Assembly: GCA_021234155.1 (NCBI GenBank)
Contig: JAJEKV010000064.1
Span: 496,001 to 560,000 of the forward strand
From: Isoetes taiwanensis
Taxonomy: Eukaryota; Streptophyta; Lycopodiopsida; Isoetales; Isoetaceae
Length of the DNA stretch: 64,000 nt
Reading direction: 5' to 3'
Shown here piece after piece: positions 1 to 11,473 of the stretch. Numbering within the stretch: position 1 is the first letter of the stretch; each line of letters opens with the position of its first letter. The position numbers and the translations under genes were made by a program. The notes under the pieces are model-generated. The model ran no database searches and was not told the origin of the DNA. It saw nothing but the letters and a program-made list of their open reading frames with translations.

Positions 1-122
1 TTATATTTTCCAGTCGCAGAATAAAAAAGTTAGGTGAAGAAGAAGTTTAGAGCAAATAAAGCCAATTTGAGTTTGTTTTTGAGTCTAAGGCTATAGTTGT
101 TCTTTGATCCGTTGCAGAAACA

Positions 123-1214
123 ATGAAGCTGGAGCTCCAAAATATTCCATTGGTTGATCATTCTGGCTCCGTCACAATTATGCTTGAAGAAGATGATGAC
201 ATAGGGCGTGCATATAATTTGATAAAAAAGGGCGATCATGTGATGTCAATGACAGTGAGAAAGGTTCAAAGAGATGAACGCGGTCGTATTCGGGATGCAG
301 AACGACTACGTTTGAAGCTAGAGTTAGAGGTTGAGGATGTTGACTTTAGTTCCATTCTACGTATACGTGGAAAAACGATATCTCAAAATGAACATGTAAA
401 ACTTGGGGTATATCATACCCTAGAACTCAGAAAACAAACACAGTTTACCTTAACAAAGGTCTTTTGGGATTCTGCAACATTAGATGACTTAAAAGAAGCA
501 ACTAATGCTACAGCAAATGCAGACATTGCAGTTGTAATGATGCAAGAAGGCATGGCCACTGTTTGCCTATCAGGATCGAACATAGCCACGGTGAAAGCAA
601 GAATTCAAAGGATAATTCCACATAAAAAAGTTGACAATGCCATGAAAAATTTCTTTGAAGACGTGCTTCAAGCTATTTTAAGACATGTTGATTTCAACAT
701 TGTTCAATGTCTTGTCATTGCAAGCCCCGACTCCACAAAGGATAAGTTTTATGAGTATGTGTCACTAAGAAAAGACATCCGGCACATTAAGTCGAAAATT
801 TTCTTAGCATACGCTGCTTCTGGATCTGAGCACTCACTAACGGAGGTGCTCTCTGATATCCATGTCATGAGAGCTAAGAATGCTAAAGTTGGTCAAGGCG
901 TGAAAGCATTAGAAAAGTTTTTCACGATGGTTTTTAATGATTCATCAAGAGTTGCATATGGGCCTAAGCATGTTGAAGTTGCACATGGTCGTCTGGCGGT
1001 TCAGACATTGCTGATCACAGATGGCCTTTTGAGAAATGTTGACATAGTAACAAGACAAAAGTATGTGGAGTTAGTAGATTCTGTGAAGGAAGGAGGTGGC
1101 ACGGTGCATATCTTTTCATCCGTGCATGAAACTGGAAAGCGACTGACGCAAATGACAGGCATAGCTGCCATACTACGATTTTCGCTGCCCGATCTAGAAG
1201 ACATGGTAGTTTGA
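123..1214 (+). CDS. PELO: Pelota/Dom34-like ribosome rescue factor, intronless
   Basis: 363-residue protein that aligns by eye along its whole length with eukaryotic Pelota (Dom34), the eRF1-related factor that works with Hbs1 and ABCE1 to split stalled ribosomes and start no-go/non-stop mRNA decay in the cytosol. Recognisable blocks: N-terminal Sm-like domain with AYNLIKKGDHVMSMTVRKV (about residues 30-48) and RIRGKTISQNEHVKLG; central domain with DFFNI-like VDFNIVQCLVIASPDSTKD; C-terminal domain with YGPKHVEVAHGRLAVQTLLI and the terminal TGIAAILRFSLPDLEDM. It is slightly shorter than usual (about 375-380), with small deletions before KNFFEDVLQ and in the RHIKSK segment. The usual PGF triplet after IAS is PDS here. 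The frame is uninterrupted and has no introns, which suggests a retrocopy (inference). The start is the first ATG, preceded by a polypyrimidine/CAG stretch that could be a 5'UTR acceptor. The family assignment is firm; normal function is not. Confidence 0.9.
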   Translation: MKLELQNIPLVDHSGSVTIMLEEDDDIGRAYNLIKKGDHVMSMTVRKVQRDERGRIRDAERLRLKLELEVEDVDFSSILRIRGKTISQNEHVKLGVYHTLELRKQTQFTLTKVFWDSATLDDLKEATNATANADIAVVMMQEGMATVCLSGSNIATVKARIQRIIPHKKVDNAMKNFFEDVLQAILRHVDFNIVQCLVIASPDSTKDKFYEYVSLRKDIRHIKSKIFLAYAASGSEHSLTEVLSDIHVMRAKNAKVGQGVKALEKFFTMVFNDSSRVAYGPKHVEVAHGRLAVQTLLITDGLLRNVDIVTRQKYVELVDSVKEGGGTVHIFSSVHETGKRLTQMTGIAAILRFSLPDLEDMVV

Positions 1215-2151
1215 TTTTTAATAGAGACAAGAAAATGTCCAGCTCATGGCTAATGTGAAATGTATATACGTGAAATATAATATGATATGTGCATGATAAA
1301 CAAGTTGTCTATTCAAAAGTGTTCCCTTACATCTCATTTGTTATTTTGAATCTTTGCCAGTAACAACTCTCCTTTTGATATAAAATGCAAAATATCTTAA
1401 CTTCGTCAAATGGCTTGGTAAGAATGCATTTTCTTCCTTGACTAGGAACTGGCGCATGGTGATGCCACGCATCTGTTAAATCAAGAGACCTCAAGAAAGC
1501 TATAATCTCAAAAACAAAAGTACTTATTAAAGTGACATTTGGGCGTATCCACACATGATAAGAATAAATGTTGTCGATGAACAAGTTATAGCAACGCACA
1601 TGTGCACGGGGTCAGGACAACACATCAACTTGGATCACCTTATGTCCAACGCAACATGAAAATGACTATCTATGTGTATAAGAATCATAACAAGATTAAC
1701 GCTTTTGAAGCAAAATGTCTTAATGATTTGGTAGAGATAAGATGCAATGGGTAAGCTTTTACCGAAGCACCAATAAGAAAAATCAATAAGAAATCTATCC
1801 ATACACTCTAATATTCTAGTTTCTAGCTCCTGCAATTGTAAGAATTGCGGTTCCTGGCATTTCAATCACGTTCTCTATGTTGTAGGTTGTCCAATGTCTG
1901 CAAGCATTCGCAAGTTATCTATTTGGTTGTATTACAAAGTGATGCTAAATATTTCAAAGCCATACACATCCATATTTCATCGTGAAAATTTTAAATCACT
2001 CATAAAAAAACTAATCGACCATAGAAATTTAGAGTTGGAAGAAAAAAAATGGCATCTTTTATTAGGAAAAGGTAGCGACAACTACTATAAAGGAAAGATA
2101 ACGACATCTATCTTAGGGGAGGCAGGAAACCTTCGAGCAAGAGCAACCAAG
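1215..2151. other. AT-rich spacer, no gene recognised
   Basis: AT-rich DNA between the Pelota-like gene and its broken relative. It contains only short open frames with no recognisable domains. I see no repeat structure and no homology to the Pelota 5' region just upstream of the second copy. Confidence 0.5.
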
Positions 2152-2923
2152 ACATGTAAAACTTGGGGTATATCATATCCTAGAACTCAGCAAACAAACA
2201 CAATTTACCTTAACAAAGGTGTTTTGGGATTCTGCAGCATTTGATAACTTAAAAGAGGCATCTAATGTTACAGCAAATGCAAACATTGCAGCTGTAATGA
2301 TGCAAGAAATCCTGGCCATTGTTTGCCTATCAGGATCGAACATAGCCACGGTGAAAGCAAGAATTCAGAGGATAATTCCACATAAAAAGGTGACAATGCC
2401 ATAAAAAATTTCTTTGAAGACGTGCTTCAAGCTATTTTAAAATATGTTGATTTCAACATTGACCAATATCTTGTCATTGCAAGCCCTGACTCCACAAAGG
2501 ATAAGTTTTATGAGTATGTGTCATTAAGAAGAGACATCCGACACATTACTAACAATAAGTCAAAAAAATTCTTAGCATATGCTGTTTCTGGATCCGAGCA
2601 CTCACCAAAGGAGGTGCTCTCTATTGTCCATGTCGTGAGAGTTAAGAATACTAAAGTTGGTCAAGGTGTGAAAGCATTAGAAAAGTTTTTCATGATGATT
2701 TCTAATGATTCATCAAGAGTTGCATATGGGTTTAAGCATGTTGAAGTTGCACATGGTCGTCTGGCGGTTCAGACATTGCTAATCACGGATGGCCTTTTGA
2801 CAAATGTTGACATAGCAACAAGACAAAGTATGTGGAGTTAGTAGATCCTGTGAAGGAAGAAGGTGGCACGGTGCATATCTTTTCATCCGTGCATGAAACT
2901 GGAAAGCGACTGACAAAAATGAC
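2152..2923 (+). pseudogene. Truncated, frameshifted Pelota-like pseudogene
   Basis: Closely matches positions about 393-1160 of the upstream Pelota-like gene but lacks the first ~90 codons and the last ~20. A one-base loss near 2389 (aaaaaggtgacaatg versus aaaaaagttgacaatg) shifts the frame, the next ATG-equivalent is ATA, and a second one-base loss lies near 2827. Homology ends abruptly on both sides (ACATGTAAAACTT at the left, ATGAC at the right). It carries three codons (ACT AAC AAT, near 2548) that are missing from the intact copy. Those codons resemble the ancestral spacing of the family, so it is a sister copy and not a simple duplicate of the present gene. The conserved PGF is PDS here too. 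Confidence 0.88.
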
Positions 2924-3337
2924 CTTTGTTCAAAACTGTATTACTCAGAATTGTCTTGCACATTTGTTCATTTAGACCTTTATGTTAAGCTTGCTAAAAA
3001 GAACATTTTGAAACAGTTATTGTGACTACAGCATAATAGTTTATCTTGGTAAATTTAAAGACTTTAAGTGTTGGACTTGAGTAATCCTGATTGTGGACTC
3101 AGTCAGGATTATAAAATTTATCGAAAACTTGGTGCATGGTATCAATTGAAAGCTAAGGATCCAAACTGCACTATGGTATGTAAAAGGAGGACATTAAAAA
3201 TAGTTTAGCCCATCATAAAATTTGCTTCCTGAAGTGGTCGCTTCGTGGGAACCCTCCCTATAAATTCGCTTCCGTAAGTGAGCACGTGGCTGGAATAGAA
3301 CTGGAATGGGTGACCTCTCATTTTGCCATATTCCTGA
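2924..3337. other. Spacer, nothing recognised
   Basis: AT-rich sequence without a supported gene. The motif GTTTAGCCC near 3206 resembles the TTTAGC words of the neighbouring MITE. Confidence 0.4.
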
Positions 3338-3808
3338 CAGGGAAAAAATTAGTGGCTAAACTTAGCTACATGGCAAAATTTTGGCCTTGCTGAAAAAAAA
3401 TCATCTAAACTATGGTGATTTTGGGCAAAAAAAAAAAAAAAAATATTAGTCAAGTCTATTTCACGATCCACCTCCAATTCGTATGACTTTAGCTAATTAC
3501 AAGAAAGTATAGCTGCCCCAAATTGAAAAGTTTAGCCAAAACGTAGAATCTTTCACGTCAATTTTAAGAATACTTTATACGAGTTATTCTATAATCTTTA
3601 TATTTAATGCCGGTTAATATTTATGCCTTGCATTAGTGCAAAATAAGGAAATGATAGAAGTTTAGCCAAAATTAAGAAAGTACAGTGGCAAAATTTAGAA
3701 AGTTTAGCTAAACATTGAAAGCCTTTTCCTCAAACTTTTGAGATACTTTAGCCAAGTCTATTTCCCCACTTTGGATATAGAAATTCCTTAATTTTTTCCT
3801 AATCCCTG
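3338..3808. mobile_element. hAT-like MITE, older copy
   Basis: Begins CAGGGAAAAAATTAG and ends TTTTTTCCTAATCCCTG, so the ends are imperfect inverted repeats starting CAGGG, as in hAT-superfamily elements. The interior is non-coding and full of TTTAGCC/GGCTAAAC words. The same words and the same CAGGGAATAA-type terminus mark the 603-bp elements at 40307 and 57448. I cannot see a clean 8-bp target duplication here, so the exact ends are tentative. Confidence 0.55.
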
Positions 3809-3929
3809 ATATGTTCAAGAAATACATGACTTGGCATGAGAAGAAAGTCATCTATTCTTTGACATGTTCAAGTACGTGGCTTGATACATGACTTGATATA
3901 TACATGATATAGGTTGCAAAACACAGCCA

Positions 3930-4170
3930 GTGTGAAAAAATCCCTTAGATTTTTTAAAATTCTAAAAAGATTCTTCAATATATTTTAACAAAGATTCTAT
4001 GAAGATTTCGTAAGGGTTCCTAAGATTTTTATGTAGACTCCATAGATTCTCTATTCTATAAAGATTCACCTAGATTCCATAAACATTTCCCTAGATTCTT
4101 AAAGATTTTTTAAAGAATTCCTTAGATTCTTTTACATTCTGTAAGGTTCCTTTTGATTCCCCTTGAAAGA
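3930..4170. repeat. Short degenerate AGATTC array
   Basis: Repeated GATTC/AGATTCY words every 10-15 bases (for example CCTAGATTCCATAAAC, CCTAGATTCTTAAAG). It is a shorter, more decayed relative of the ~1.8-kb arrays at 27.0, 32.4, 41.1 and 58.3 kb, and like them it is followed by the conserved tail (4171-4800). Confidence 0.7.
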
Positions 4171-4390
4171 TTTTAAGACGCGACATAACGATGCTAAGGC
4201 ACTACTCATTGGAAAGTTTTTGAGGAGGGGAGTCCAATGACGTGGACCCCACCTTTTTCCACCCTTCAATTACAAGTTATGGCCCTAGAATGGCAATTAA
4301 AAGAAGACGCTTCATAGAAAGTCAATTAATTGATTTTCCTATTGCTTACCTTTCTTACACCTTCTTTGGTCTTCGTGGACGTTAAAAAAA

Positions 4391-4422
4391 CTATTCTATT
4401 CTATTCTATTCTATTCTATTCT
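4391..4422. repeat. (CTATT)n microsatellite
   Basis: About six perfect copies of CTATT. Confidence 0.95.
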
Positions 4423-4427
4423 TCCAA

Positions 4428-4469
<42 letters not shown>

Positions 4470-4496
4470 TTTTATTATTATTAATATTATTATTAA
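4428..4496. repeat. (AAT)n / (ATT)n microsatellite
   Basis: More than a dozen AAT units, then a switch to ATT units. The two halves are complementary and could fold into a hairpin. Confidence 0.95.
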
Positions 4497-4920
4497 CGGC
4501 TAAACTTTATCTTTCTTTTCTTTGTTCGAATGGTTAATATGATCTGCACCAAATCCACTTTTTGGCACCTTCACACAAATTATCAAGGGCTAGAATTTCT
4601 ACTTCCCTTTCAACCCAACGGTCCAGGATGTGATGTTGTTCCTTTTATCCGTCTTACTAAAGGTAGGCCAAACTATAGGCTCTCAATTAAAGTCCAATTA
4701 CAAATTCTAAATCCTTCGCTTGCAGTATTCCAAAACAATCCAACTTGGCAAAATTAATAAAGGCACATCGTATTATCATATGGGGTGAAGCTTCTACGGT
4801 CCACAAACATGTATATGAGGCGTTAAACGAATTTATATTATTGAGAGCAAGATATCATTATCTACATTTTAAGTTTCAAGTCATATAGATTTTATTATAA
4901 ACCCAAAAATAATTATACAT

Positions 4921-4965
4921 TACAAAAAAATTATTGTGGCAGCCAAGGCTGCCATGAACATTTAT
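4921..4965. repeat. CACTA-like terminal hairpin
   Basis: TACAAAAAAATTATTG is followed by the perfect palindrome TGGCAGCCAAGGCTGCCA (4937-4954) and GAACATTT. The arrangement matches the ends of the foldback element at 52.7-54.7 kb (TACAAGAAATTTATCG, GC palindrome with AAGG centre, GAACATTT) and resembles subterminal hairpins of plant CACTA transposons. It lacks an intact CACTA terminus. Confidence 0.5.
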
Positions 4966-5340
4966 CCCCAAGGATTTTCTTGAGATTCCTATAGATTCTT
5001 TAAGATTCTCAAGAATCCTAATGAATTCCAATAGATTCCCCTAGATTCTCAAATATTCTCATGAGATTCTCATAGATCCCTTAGATTCTCTTAAAGTCCC
5101 TCTAGATTCTCCTAGATTCCCTTAGATTCTTTGAGGATTCCCCCTAAATTCTCAAAGATTCTCTATATTTTCAATGATTTTATGAAGATTCCCCTACATC
5201 CCCAAGGATTTTCCTGAGATTCCTATAGATTCTATAAGATTCTCTTGAGATTATTCTATAATCTTTAAGATCCCCTAAAGATTCCCATCAATTGCCATAG
5301 ATTCATAAGATTCCAAGTAGATTCATAGAATTTGATCATG
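4966..5340. repeat. Short degenerate AGATTC array
   Basis: Dense GATTCY words every 10-15 bases, for example TAGATTCCCCTAGATTCTC. It begins directly after the CACTA-like hairpin and runs into the tail. Confidence 0.75.
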
Positions 5341-5900
5341 TTAGCTCCAACTGCGACGGAACAATGCCAAAGCATCACTCTTTAGAAAGCATTTGATGAG
5401 AGGAATCCAAAAGCATGTGTCTCACCTTCGACCGATCCCTCTATTGCAAGTTACGAGTCCTTGAAGTCAACTACAAAAAGAAAGCTTCCTAGAAAATTGC
5501 ATTAATTATACTTTTGTCACTGTACCTTTTTATTAATGAGCGTGCCACCTCACCTCTTTTAATATAATAAAATTACAATTTAATAAAAAATTGAATGGCT
5601 ATGATTTTTCCTCCCCTTTTGATCTAGCGGTTATCAGCTATACCAAATCCACCTTTTTATTGACGGTCGAGATCAAATCAACCAACTCCGACGGCCTGGA
5701 TCAAAAGCATCAATACATGTAAAGGGGGCACTTGTTGTGGATTGAGGTGGCTTCGTCAAAGCCGTCGATCTCACAATGTGGACGGTTGAGATGGCGACAC
5801 CTCGGTGTCTATATATAAGGGGGCAGCTTATATAATTGTATAGATATCGCCCTATGCCTTTGTGGGACCGGAGAATTGCATTATTGAGACTATTGATACA
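5341..5900. mobile_element. Conserved tail of the AGATTC-array repeat family
   Basis: Homologous to 28898-29410. It shares GCTCCAACTGCGACGGAACA, GATGAGAGGAATCCAAA, and TTTTTATTAATGAG-GTGCCACCTCACCTCTT. The right part includes TATATATAAGG near 5812. Non-coding. Confidence 0.7.
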
Positions 5901-7879
5901 ATTTGTCTAAAATTTTCTAAATGGTTGAGGTGGGTTTGAATTGTAATGATAGTAGATCAGCTAATTTTTTTAGTATAGTTTTATGGCTTATCAACTATGG
6001 CACCTCAAGTGCATGTCGAGCTCCAGCAAATACGAATATGATTTGTTAGATTCGTCTAAGCACTCATACTGGGTTGTAGAAGTTGATAAGCAATAGCACT
6101 ATCAAGATTAAATTATGCACTATTGAATGATCGTCGAGAAAGTGGAAGTTTTTTTGGTGAAACACACATATGCAAATATGGATAAAAGCAAATGGGTAGT
6201 CTATGACAAATAGTTAGCCATAAGGAAGAGATTTATCTATCTAGCAAGGATTATTGGCTCTCATGGAACTTTACCTATGCCATGTCAAGTCTGTATCTGT
6301 ATGTAATGTATTTGATGTTTTCGTTCTTCAATGTTATTTTATATTATAAACGCGTATACATTTTAAATAGATGTAGGAGGAAGTGCATTTCTTCTGGGAG
6401 GCGATAAAGTAACGTACCTATCTATATACCCCACATTTGGTGTTCTCTCCTATTTTCATTTGCGCTGTAGAATTATCACCTAGATGGCTTTCTTTCTGTT
6501 GTTTTTCTCTTATTTTCATTTGCGTCACTTCTTCTTGTTGTTTCTCTCTTATTTCCATTTGCGCCAGTCATTGGATCTTTAACGCAAAATGAGGAGCTAA
6601 TTTGTAATGAATAAGCATAAATCTAACCGAATTTTCGACTGAATAATTTCTCCTTTCTGCGATACCATTTTGGCTTGGATTTCTTCTAATATGCTTCAAT
6701 TGTTATGCCTAGAAGATAACCACACCAATTCAGTCACAAAATCTGATGTTAAACAACTAAGGGTCCCTATAATACGTATCATTGCTTGATTAACATGTAT
6801 ATCCGCCTCTTTTGCCATGTCATGTTGGGCGCCATTTTTTTTCATGTCCAGGTGAAAAATGAGCCCTTTGCATTCTTCATGCAAGTATGTTGAAACTTTA
6901 GTGTCCCTATACCTGTGGCTATCTCAATCTTAGTGCCTCAATCTAATATACCCTTGTTCTCATTGAGCCATACACATGGAAATTTTGTTCTGTGGGATAG
7001 CATAGCAGTGATTTTAGATAGGTAAAGACATTCCGTTCGGACATAAAATCCCCCTAATCTACCAATGGGATTCAACTCTCAAGGCCAATACAACATTTAC
7101 CAGACATCATACAAAGAGACATGTAGCACGTTGAACGGTTGAATGTCTTTGTCCCTAAGCTCCTTGTATGAAGGTGCAAGTACTCACTGCTTACAAAGAG
7201 ACATTGCATGTGCAATGTCATCATTCGTATGAGCCATCAAAAAAAGTGAATATGAACAAACTATCGGCGTGTATTGCAGTCAAAGGATTATATCTTCCAA
7301 ATAACAGAAATGGTTAAACTTACTCATGCAGTTGCTAACGTTTGCAAAAGTAAAAGCAAGTTATCTCATGAGTTCTAGCAAGATCCCAATTCTGTATATA
7401 TCATGCACCATGATTGTAAGCAACAAACATTAAGGTTTATACAAACATTAAGGTCTACATTTGAAGATTTTATTGACTGGCAAGGACCTACCTTATAAAA
7501 GAATGTGTTTATTAGTTTGAACATTTATGTACCATACATTGTGGCATAAAACACTGTCCACTATGGAAAGGTGAATTTTGGATGAACACCCTCTGGAATA
7601 TGTTAGATGCATGCAACATATCTGTTATAATCCTGTTAAACAGCTGATTGTGTCCTGCCAGGGGGCTAAACATCTCATGGCTAATATGTTAACAGAGGAA
7701 AGAAGGAAGGAAGGCCAATCGACCTATGGGACCCAAATTACATGGGTGCAGCAAGCCCTTGCTACCCCGATTAAAAAACCTCCCCTTAGGAGGGAAAAAC
7801 CGTCACAGCAACAAGCCTGCTGGCAGCTGTACAAATGTACATATACACATGAATTCTCGGCACCTCAGGTAGGTGCCCG
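5901..7879. other. No supported gene
   Basis: About 2 kb of AT-rich DNA with only short open frames in all six frames. No domain, RNA gene or ordered repeat is recognised. The GC content rises near 7700, where the LINE relic begins. Confidence 0.4.
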
Positions 7880-8905
7880 GGGGCAGAGGTGAGTCCGCAG
7901 ATCCAAAACCTCTTGGAGGTAGGAGCCAAGGGATCGAACTGACAGCCAGATCGAGTAGCTCGCGGCAGGCGCACCAGTCGCACCAAGAGAATGTAGCGAG
8001 CCCGAACCGACTATAGGCCGGACAGCCGGAAGGCATGGCTTTCATCCTCAACAACCCCCAGCTGGCAACACCGACAAAGCCCGCCCCGGCGCTCTCCAAC
8101 CCACCGGCCCGCTTCAAGCCGGAAGATGGTGGGCCCCCGCTCAATGGACGCTGGCGATCCCCGCTTCTTCATGGGCAACCGAGAACGCAGTAGAGCTGTG
8201 GGCCTCGAACCAGGGTGGGGTTTATGTGCTGTTTGTAGTGTGCCATCTTTACCTGTTCCAGAGCATGGTGGTCCCAGAGCTTCCCCAGGAAACAAGAGTC
8301 CGAGTCCAAGTACACCCTCAGCCTATCCCGGCCGGCGTCTGTGTGCACCTGGACGCACCTATGTGCGTCTACGTTCTAGCGCGCCAGCCACTGGGCTCTC
8401 TTGTCCTTCCAACAAGCCCTGAGTCGTTGCAGGCTCATCGCCACAGCGTAAGCCAAGTGCGGGAGCCGAGTGTCGCCCATGCTGGCCACCTTCTAGAAAT
8501 AAACAATGTGTCTATCGAGGGCTGCATGCTGCAGGGGCATGAATCTTGTCTCTTGCAACAAGATCTGATATGGAACTGAGGGCTTGACCCCAAGTGCCCG
8601 CATCAAAAATGCCTTCTGGACCTGCTCTAAGTCGTTCCAGGTCGCCAAAGACATCACTGGGCACCACACCTCGACCCCATACAGAAGAACTGGCTCCATC
8701 AGTGCCCGGAACAAATGTGATTGGTGGCCCCAGTCATACAGCTATGCCCTGTGACTATTGTTTTGCATTGCGTACAACGCCTTCCAACCTGCGGTCACCC
8801 GAAGGCGAATGGATGCATTCCAATACATTGAGGACGGAAATTCCACCCGCTGGTACTTGTAGCTGGGTGTGACCTCTACCATCTGCCCCTGATAAGTGAG
8901 CGCCG
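7880..8905 (-). pseudogene. LINE (non-LTR retrotransposon) reverse transcriptase 3' relic
   Basis: The minus strand encodes the conserved C-terminal part of a plant LINE ORF2. A stretch reads VEFPSSMYWNASIRLRVTAG and, after a break, MEPVLLYGVEVWCPVMSLAT (8640-8700) and LEQVQKAFLMRALGVKPSVP. The LYGVE-W and W--LE-VQK-FL--LGVK words are diagnostic of the region after the RT domain. A Cys/Arg-rich tail follows at 8100-8500 in shifting frames. Several stops and frameshifts show that it is dead. The RT catalytic core, endonuclease and 5' end are absent from the window, as expected for 5' truncation. The GC-rich composition contrasts with the AT-rich flanks. Confidence 0.75.
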
Positions 8906-10226
8906 GAGGTGCATATTCATTTCTAGTCTATTTTAGTTGCTTTAATATAACTACATTCTATAAGACTTTCTTTGCCAATGTCTTGCAGTATTAAATGGAC
9001 AACCATGAAGCATGTTCGAACTCATATTTTCTACATTCTATGAGAGAGATGACCTGAAAAATTATGTCAAACTGCGTTAACTTTTTGCAGAATGGTTGGA
9101 ATGGCGTTCAATATTTGCACGGCCATCTTTGCTTGGAATCTTTCCATTTGTTGTCATTCTTAGTGGTACTGTAAATAAATGAGAAGGTACAGAGATGAAG
9201 ATGCCTTTTGATCTGCGTAAGTGTTTGAGCGGGAAATGCAATCTGCATACTTTAGATTAAAGTTTTGAATTTTTGTATATACTTGGTACCTCTGGCATTG
9301 CTTGGCTTGTGCGATTTCTACAACCATAGAACATGTCTAAAGGAGTATATATGGCAAACGAAAAGTTGAGGGAAAGAACAACTTTGCAAAGAACATGGGC
9401 CAACCAGGCAACGCTCATGCTGCTTCTGGTATTGAAATGGATGGCCAGAGTCGAAATACAGTTAGAATAACAGTTGAATAAATATTTTGAAGGAGGCTCA
9501 TGGGTTAGTCCTTGACCTTGTGGAAGATGAACCAAGAAAATATCTTCTTTGAGATGTCAATATTGCAAGTTGGCAATTCTTATGCTGTTAAAATAACATC
9601 CTGTTGTTGGGTTCTGCACATATGAAACAATTCTAAGAATAATATGCTACAATTGAATTATCATAAAAGACAGCCTTCCTAGGTCGCAAGATAACGGAAG
9701 GGTCTTGCCTTTCACTTTGACTGCATTGCAAGCCTAGCCTAGCCTCCTCTTGTATGCAAGTGGAAGGTTGAGGTGTTTAAAACTTACTCTTCTCGTTGTT
9801 CCTAAATTTCCAGAACATTTGTTTACACAAAGCACATGCATATTTTTTGCACATATAATCATTATTAGTTATGGCATTCTTGATACTGCGTCTGACTAAA
9901 GTAGTGTTTCTACCGGCACTCAAAGTACAAATGTGACTTGAAAATTATGACCCGATTAAATTTGGCAAGTTGACGTTACATCATTAACCCATTCTCACCA
10001 TATTATAATCATTCATCCACTTACCCACAAAAGTTTATGAAAATTGACATAACATAGTTAGGATGCTAAAGCTACCCGGATATGTCGCCAAAAAAGGATC
10101 GCCAACAGACGTGCATGATTGTTGCCCTAGGTTGCTTGTTGATTGTTGCCCCAGCTTTGTTGCACAAGGCCCTTGGTTACATAGGTGCACAAACTATATT
10201 AGCCAACGGTGTTGCTTTATGGGGTA
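8906..10226. other. No supported gene
   Basis: AT-rich region with scattered short frames; one minus-strand frame (9257-9535) has no recognisable motif. Nothing else is seen. Confidence 0.4.
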
Positions 10227-10227
10227 G

Positions 10228-10355
10228 ATAACGTCCTCTCCCGAGGAGTTATGGGCCAGGAAAATGGCCGAGTGGCCATGTGGCCACGAAATTCCTCGGC
10301 CGTACGGCACGAGGCCATTTTGCTGGCCCATAACTCCGAGGGGAGGACGTTATCG
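10228..10355. repeat. Inverted repeat, ~40-bp arms
   Basis: The left arm starts ATAACGTCCTCTCCCGAGGA and continues to ATGGCC. The right arm (10313-10355) is its near-perfect complement, ending GAGGGGAGGACGTTAT. The loop has further short palindromes (GGCCATGTGGCC). This is a strong DNA/RNA hairpin. Confidence 0.8.
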
Positions 10356-10356
10356 G

Positions 10357-11378
10357 CCTTAACGTCCTTAGCCGAGGCATTTGGCAGAGCCGCCATAGCC
10401 AAGCTTGGCAGCCCGCACTGCATTCCGGCAAGAAAAACAAGGCAAGAAAAACAAACTAAATGTAAGTCTATGTTTTCTAAATAAACCATGTGAGGTGCAG
10501 GGAGGCGGATTTAAACAGAGTAAGGGAGTCAGATTTGCACAGGGGAGGCATAAATGAGTCGGATTCCTGAGAATCGGCAATTTTGGGGCATTTGCGAGAA
10601 GCTGGACCTGTATTTCATTTTTCGCGCTTCTGACCTCCATTTCCCGCCCAAGCTTTCTGTGGAATCATCTGAAATCATCTGAAGATTAGAAATCATCTGA
10701 AAAAATCTACGAAACAAAACAGAAGCAAAAAATTTTCTGACCTTTTTGCTTGTGATGCGAAGGAGCAGGGGCCGAGCAGAGCTTAGGCCTGCAAAAATGA
10801 AATTCCAAATACGAAAATCAACACTTAGAAGCGAAAACAAAAATCGGATCATTTCAACCAAGCATTTGTGTCGGATTATCACAAGCATTTCAAAGAGGGC
10901 TTACTTTTACACTGGCTAGCATCGAGGTTGAGTTTGCAAGCCTTGGGCAACAGAGCCTCCCGAGTTGCATTAAGATTTAATCCGTGCAAAGACCCTCCTC
11001 CGCTAGAGAGGCCTAACAGAGGCGGGCCGGCTGTTACGAAGAGCTTTCTTGTGCAAATAGCTCCGAAAATCTTGCATCTTTGTTCTTGAAATAGAGCCAG
11101 CTCTGTAACAGAGCATTTGAACACCAAAATCGGGAAAAAGGAAGCGCCTAGAGGTCTGGCTATGGAGGCCGGAGGCCTGGCTATGGCGGCCTTTTGCGAT
11201 CTATCACGGCAGAGTGCTGCCCAAACAAAATAGCACGTGGCAACAGAGGATGTTATGGACATAACATCTATGTTATGGCCATAACAGATTGGGCCACATG
11301 TGTTACTGGGTATAACTTCTTGAAATCGACGGCTAGGATTCAATCTTACGGCTAAATGCAGAGGCCAAGGACGTTAAG
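10357..11378. mobile_element. Non-autonomous inverted-repeat element (~1 kb)
   Basis: CCTTAACGTCCTTAGCCGAG at the left (about 10358) is matched in inverse orientation by CAGAGGCCAAGGACGTTAAG at the right (about 11356-11377). Further internal complementarity lies around GGCTATGGCGGCC. The interior has no supported coding sequence. The CGTCC-rich hairpin at 10228-10355 abuts it and shares the AACGTCC word, so both may be one foldback structure. No clean target duplication seen. Confidence 0.45.
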
Positions 11379-11473
11379 GGTACTTGAAATAATGTTATGG
11401 GTATAAGCATTGAGAATATTCTCTAAAAATTGTAATTTAGCTTTTGATAGTTCAAATACCATAAAGTAAAAGT

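Larger units (their letters stand above)
4171..4800. mobile_element. Conserved tail of the AGATTC-array repeat family
   Basis: Diverged homologue of the ~500-bp tail that follows every AGATTC array in this window. It shares the order: GCGAC-AACGATGCTAAGGCACTACTC, a CTTCATAGAAAGTC block, then CACTTTTTGGCACCTTC and CAACCCAACGGTC. Two microsatellites interrupt it. Non-coding. Confidence 0.6.

Noticed and set aside
2219-2841. Two small genes in tandem
   Set aside because: Both are pieces of one frameshifted Pelota pseudogene.
7578-7892. 104-codon plus-strand frame as a gene
   Set aside because: Straddles the AT-rich spacer and the LINE relic; no motif.
9257-9535. 92-codon minus-strand frame as a gene or copia relic
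   Set aside because: No recognisable integrase, RT or other motif.
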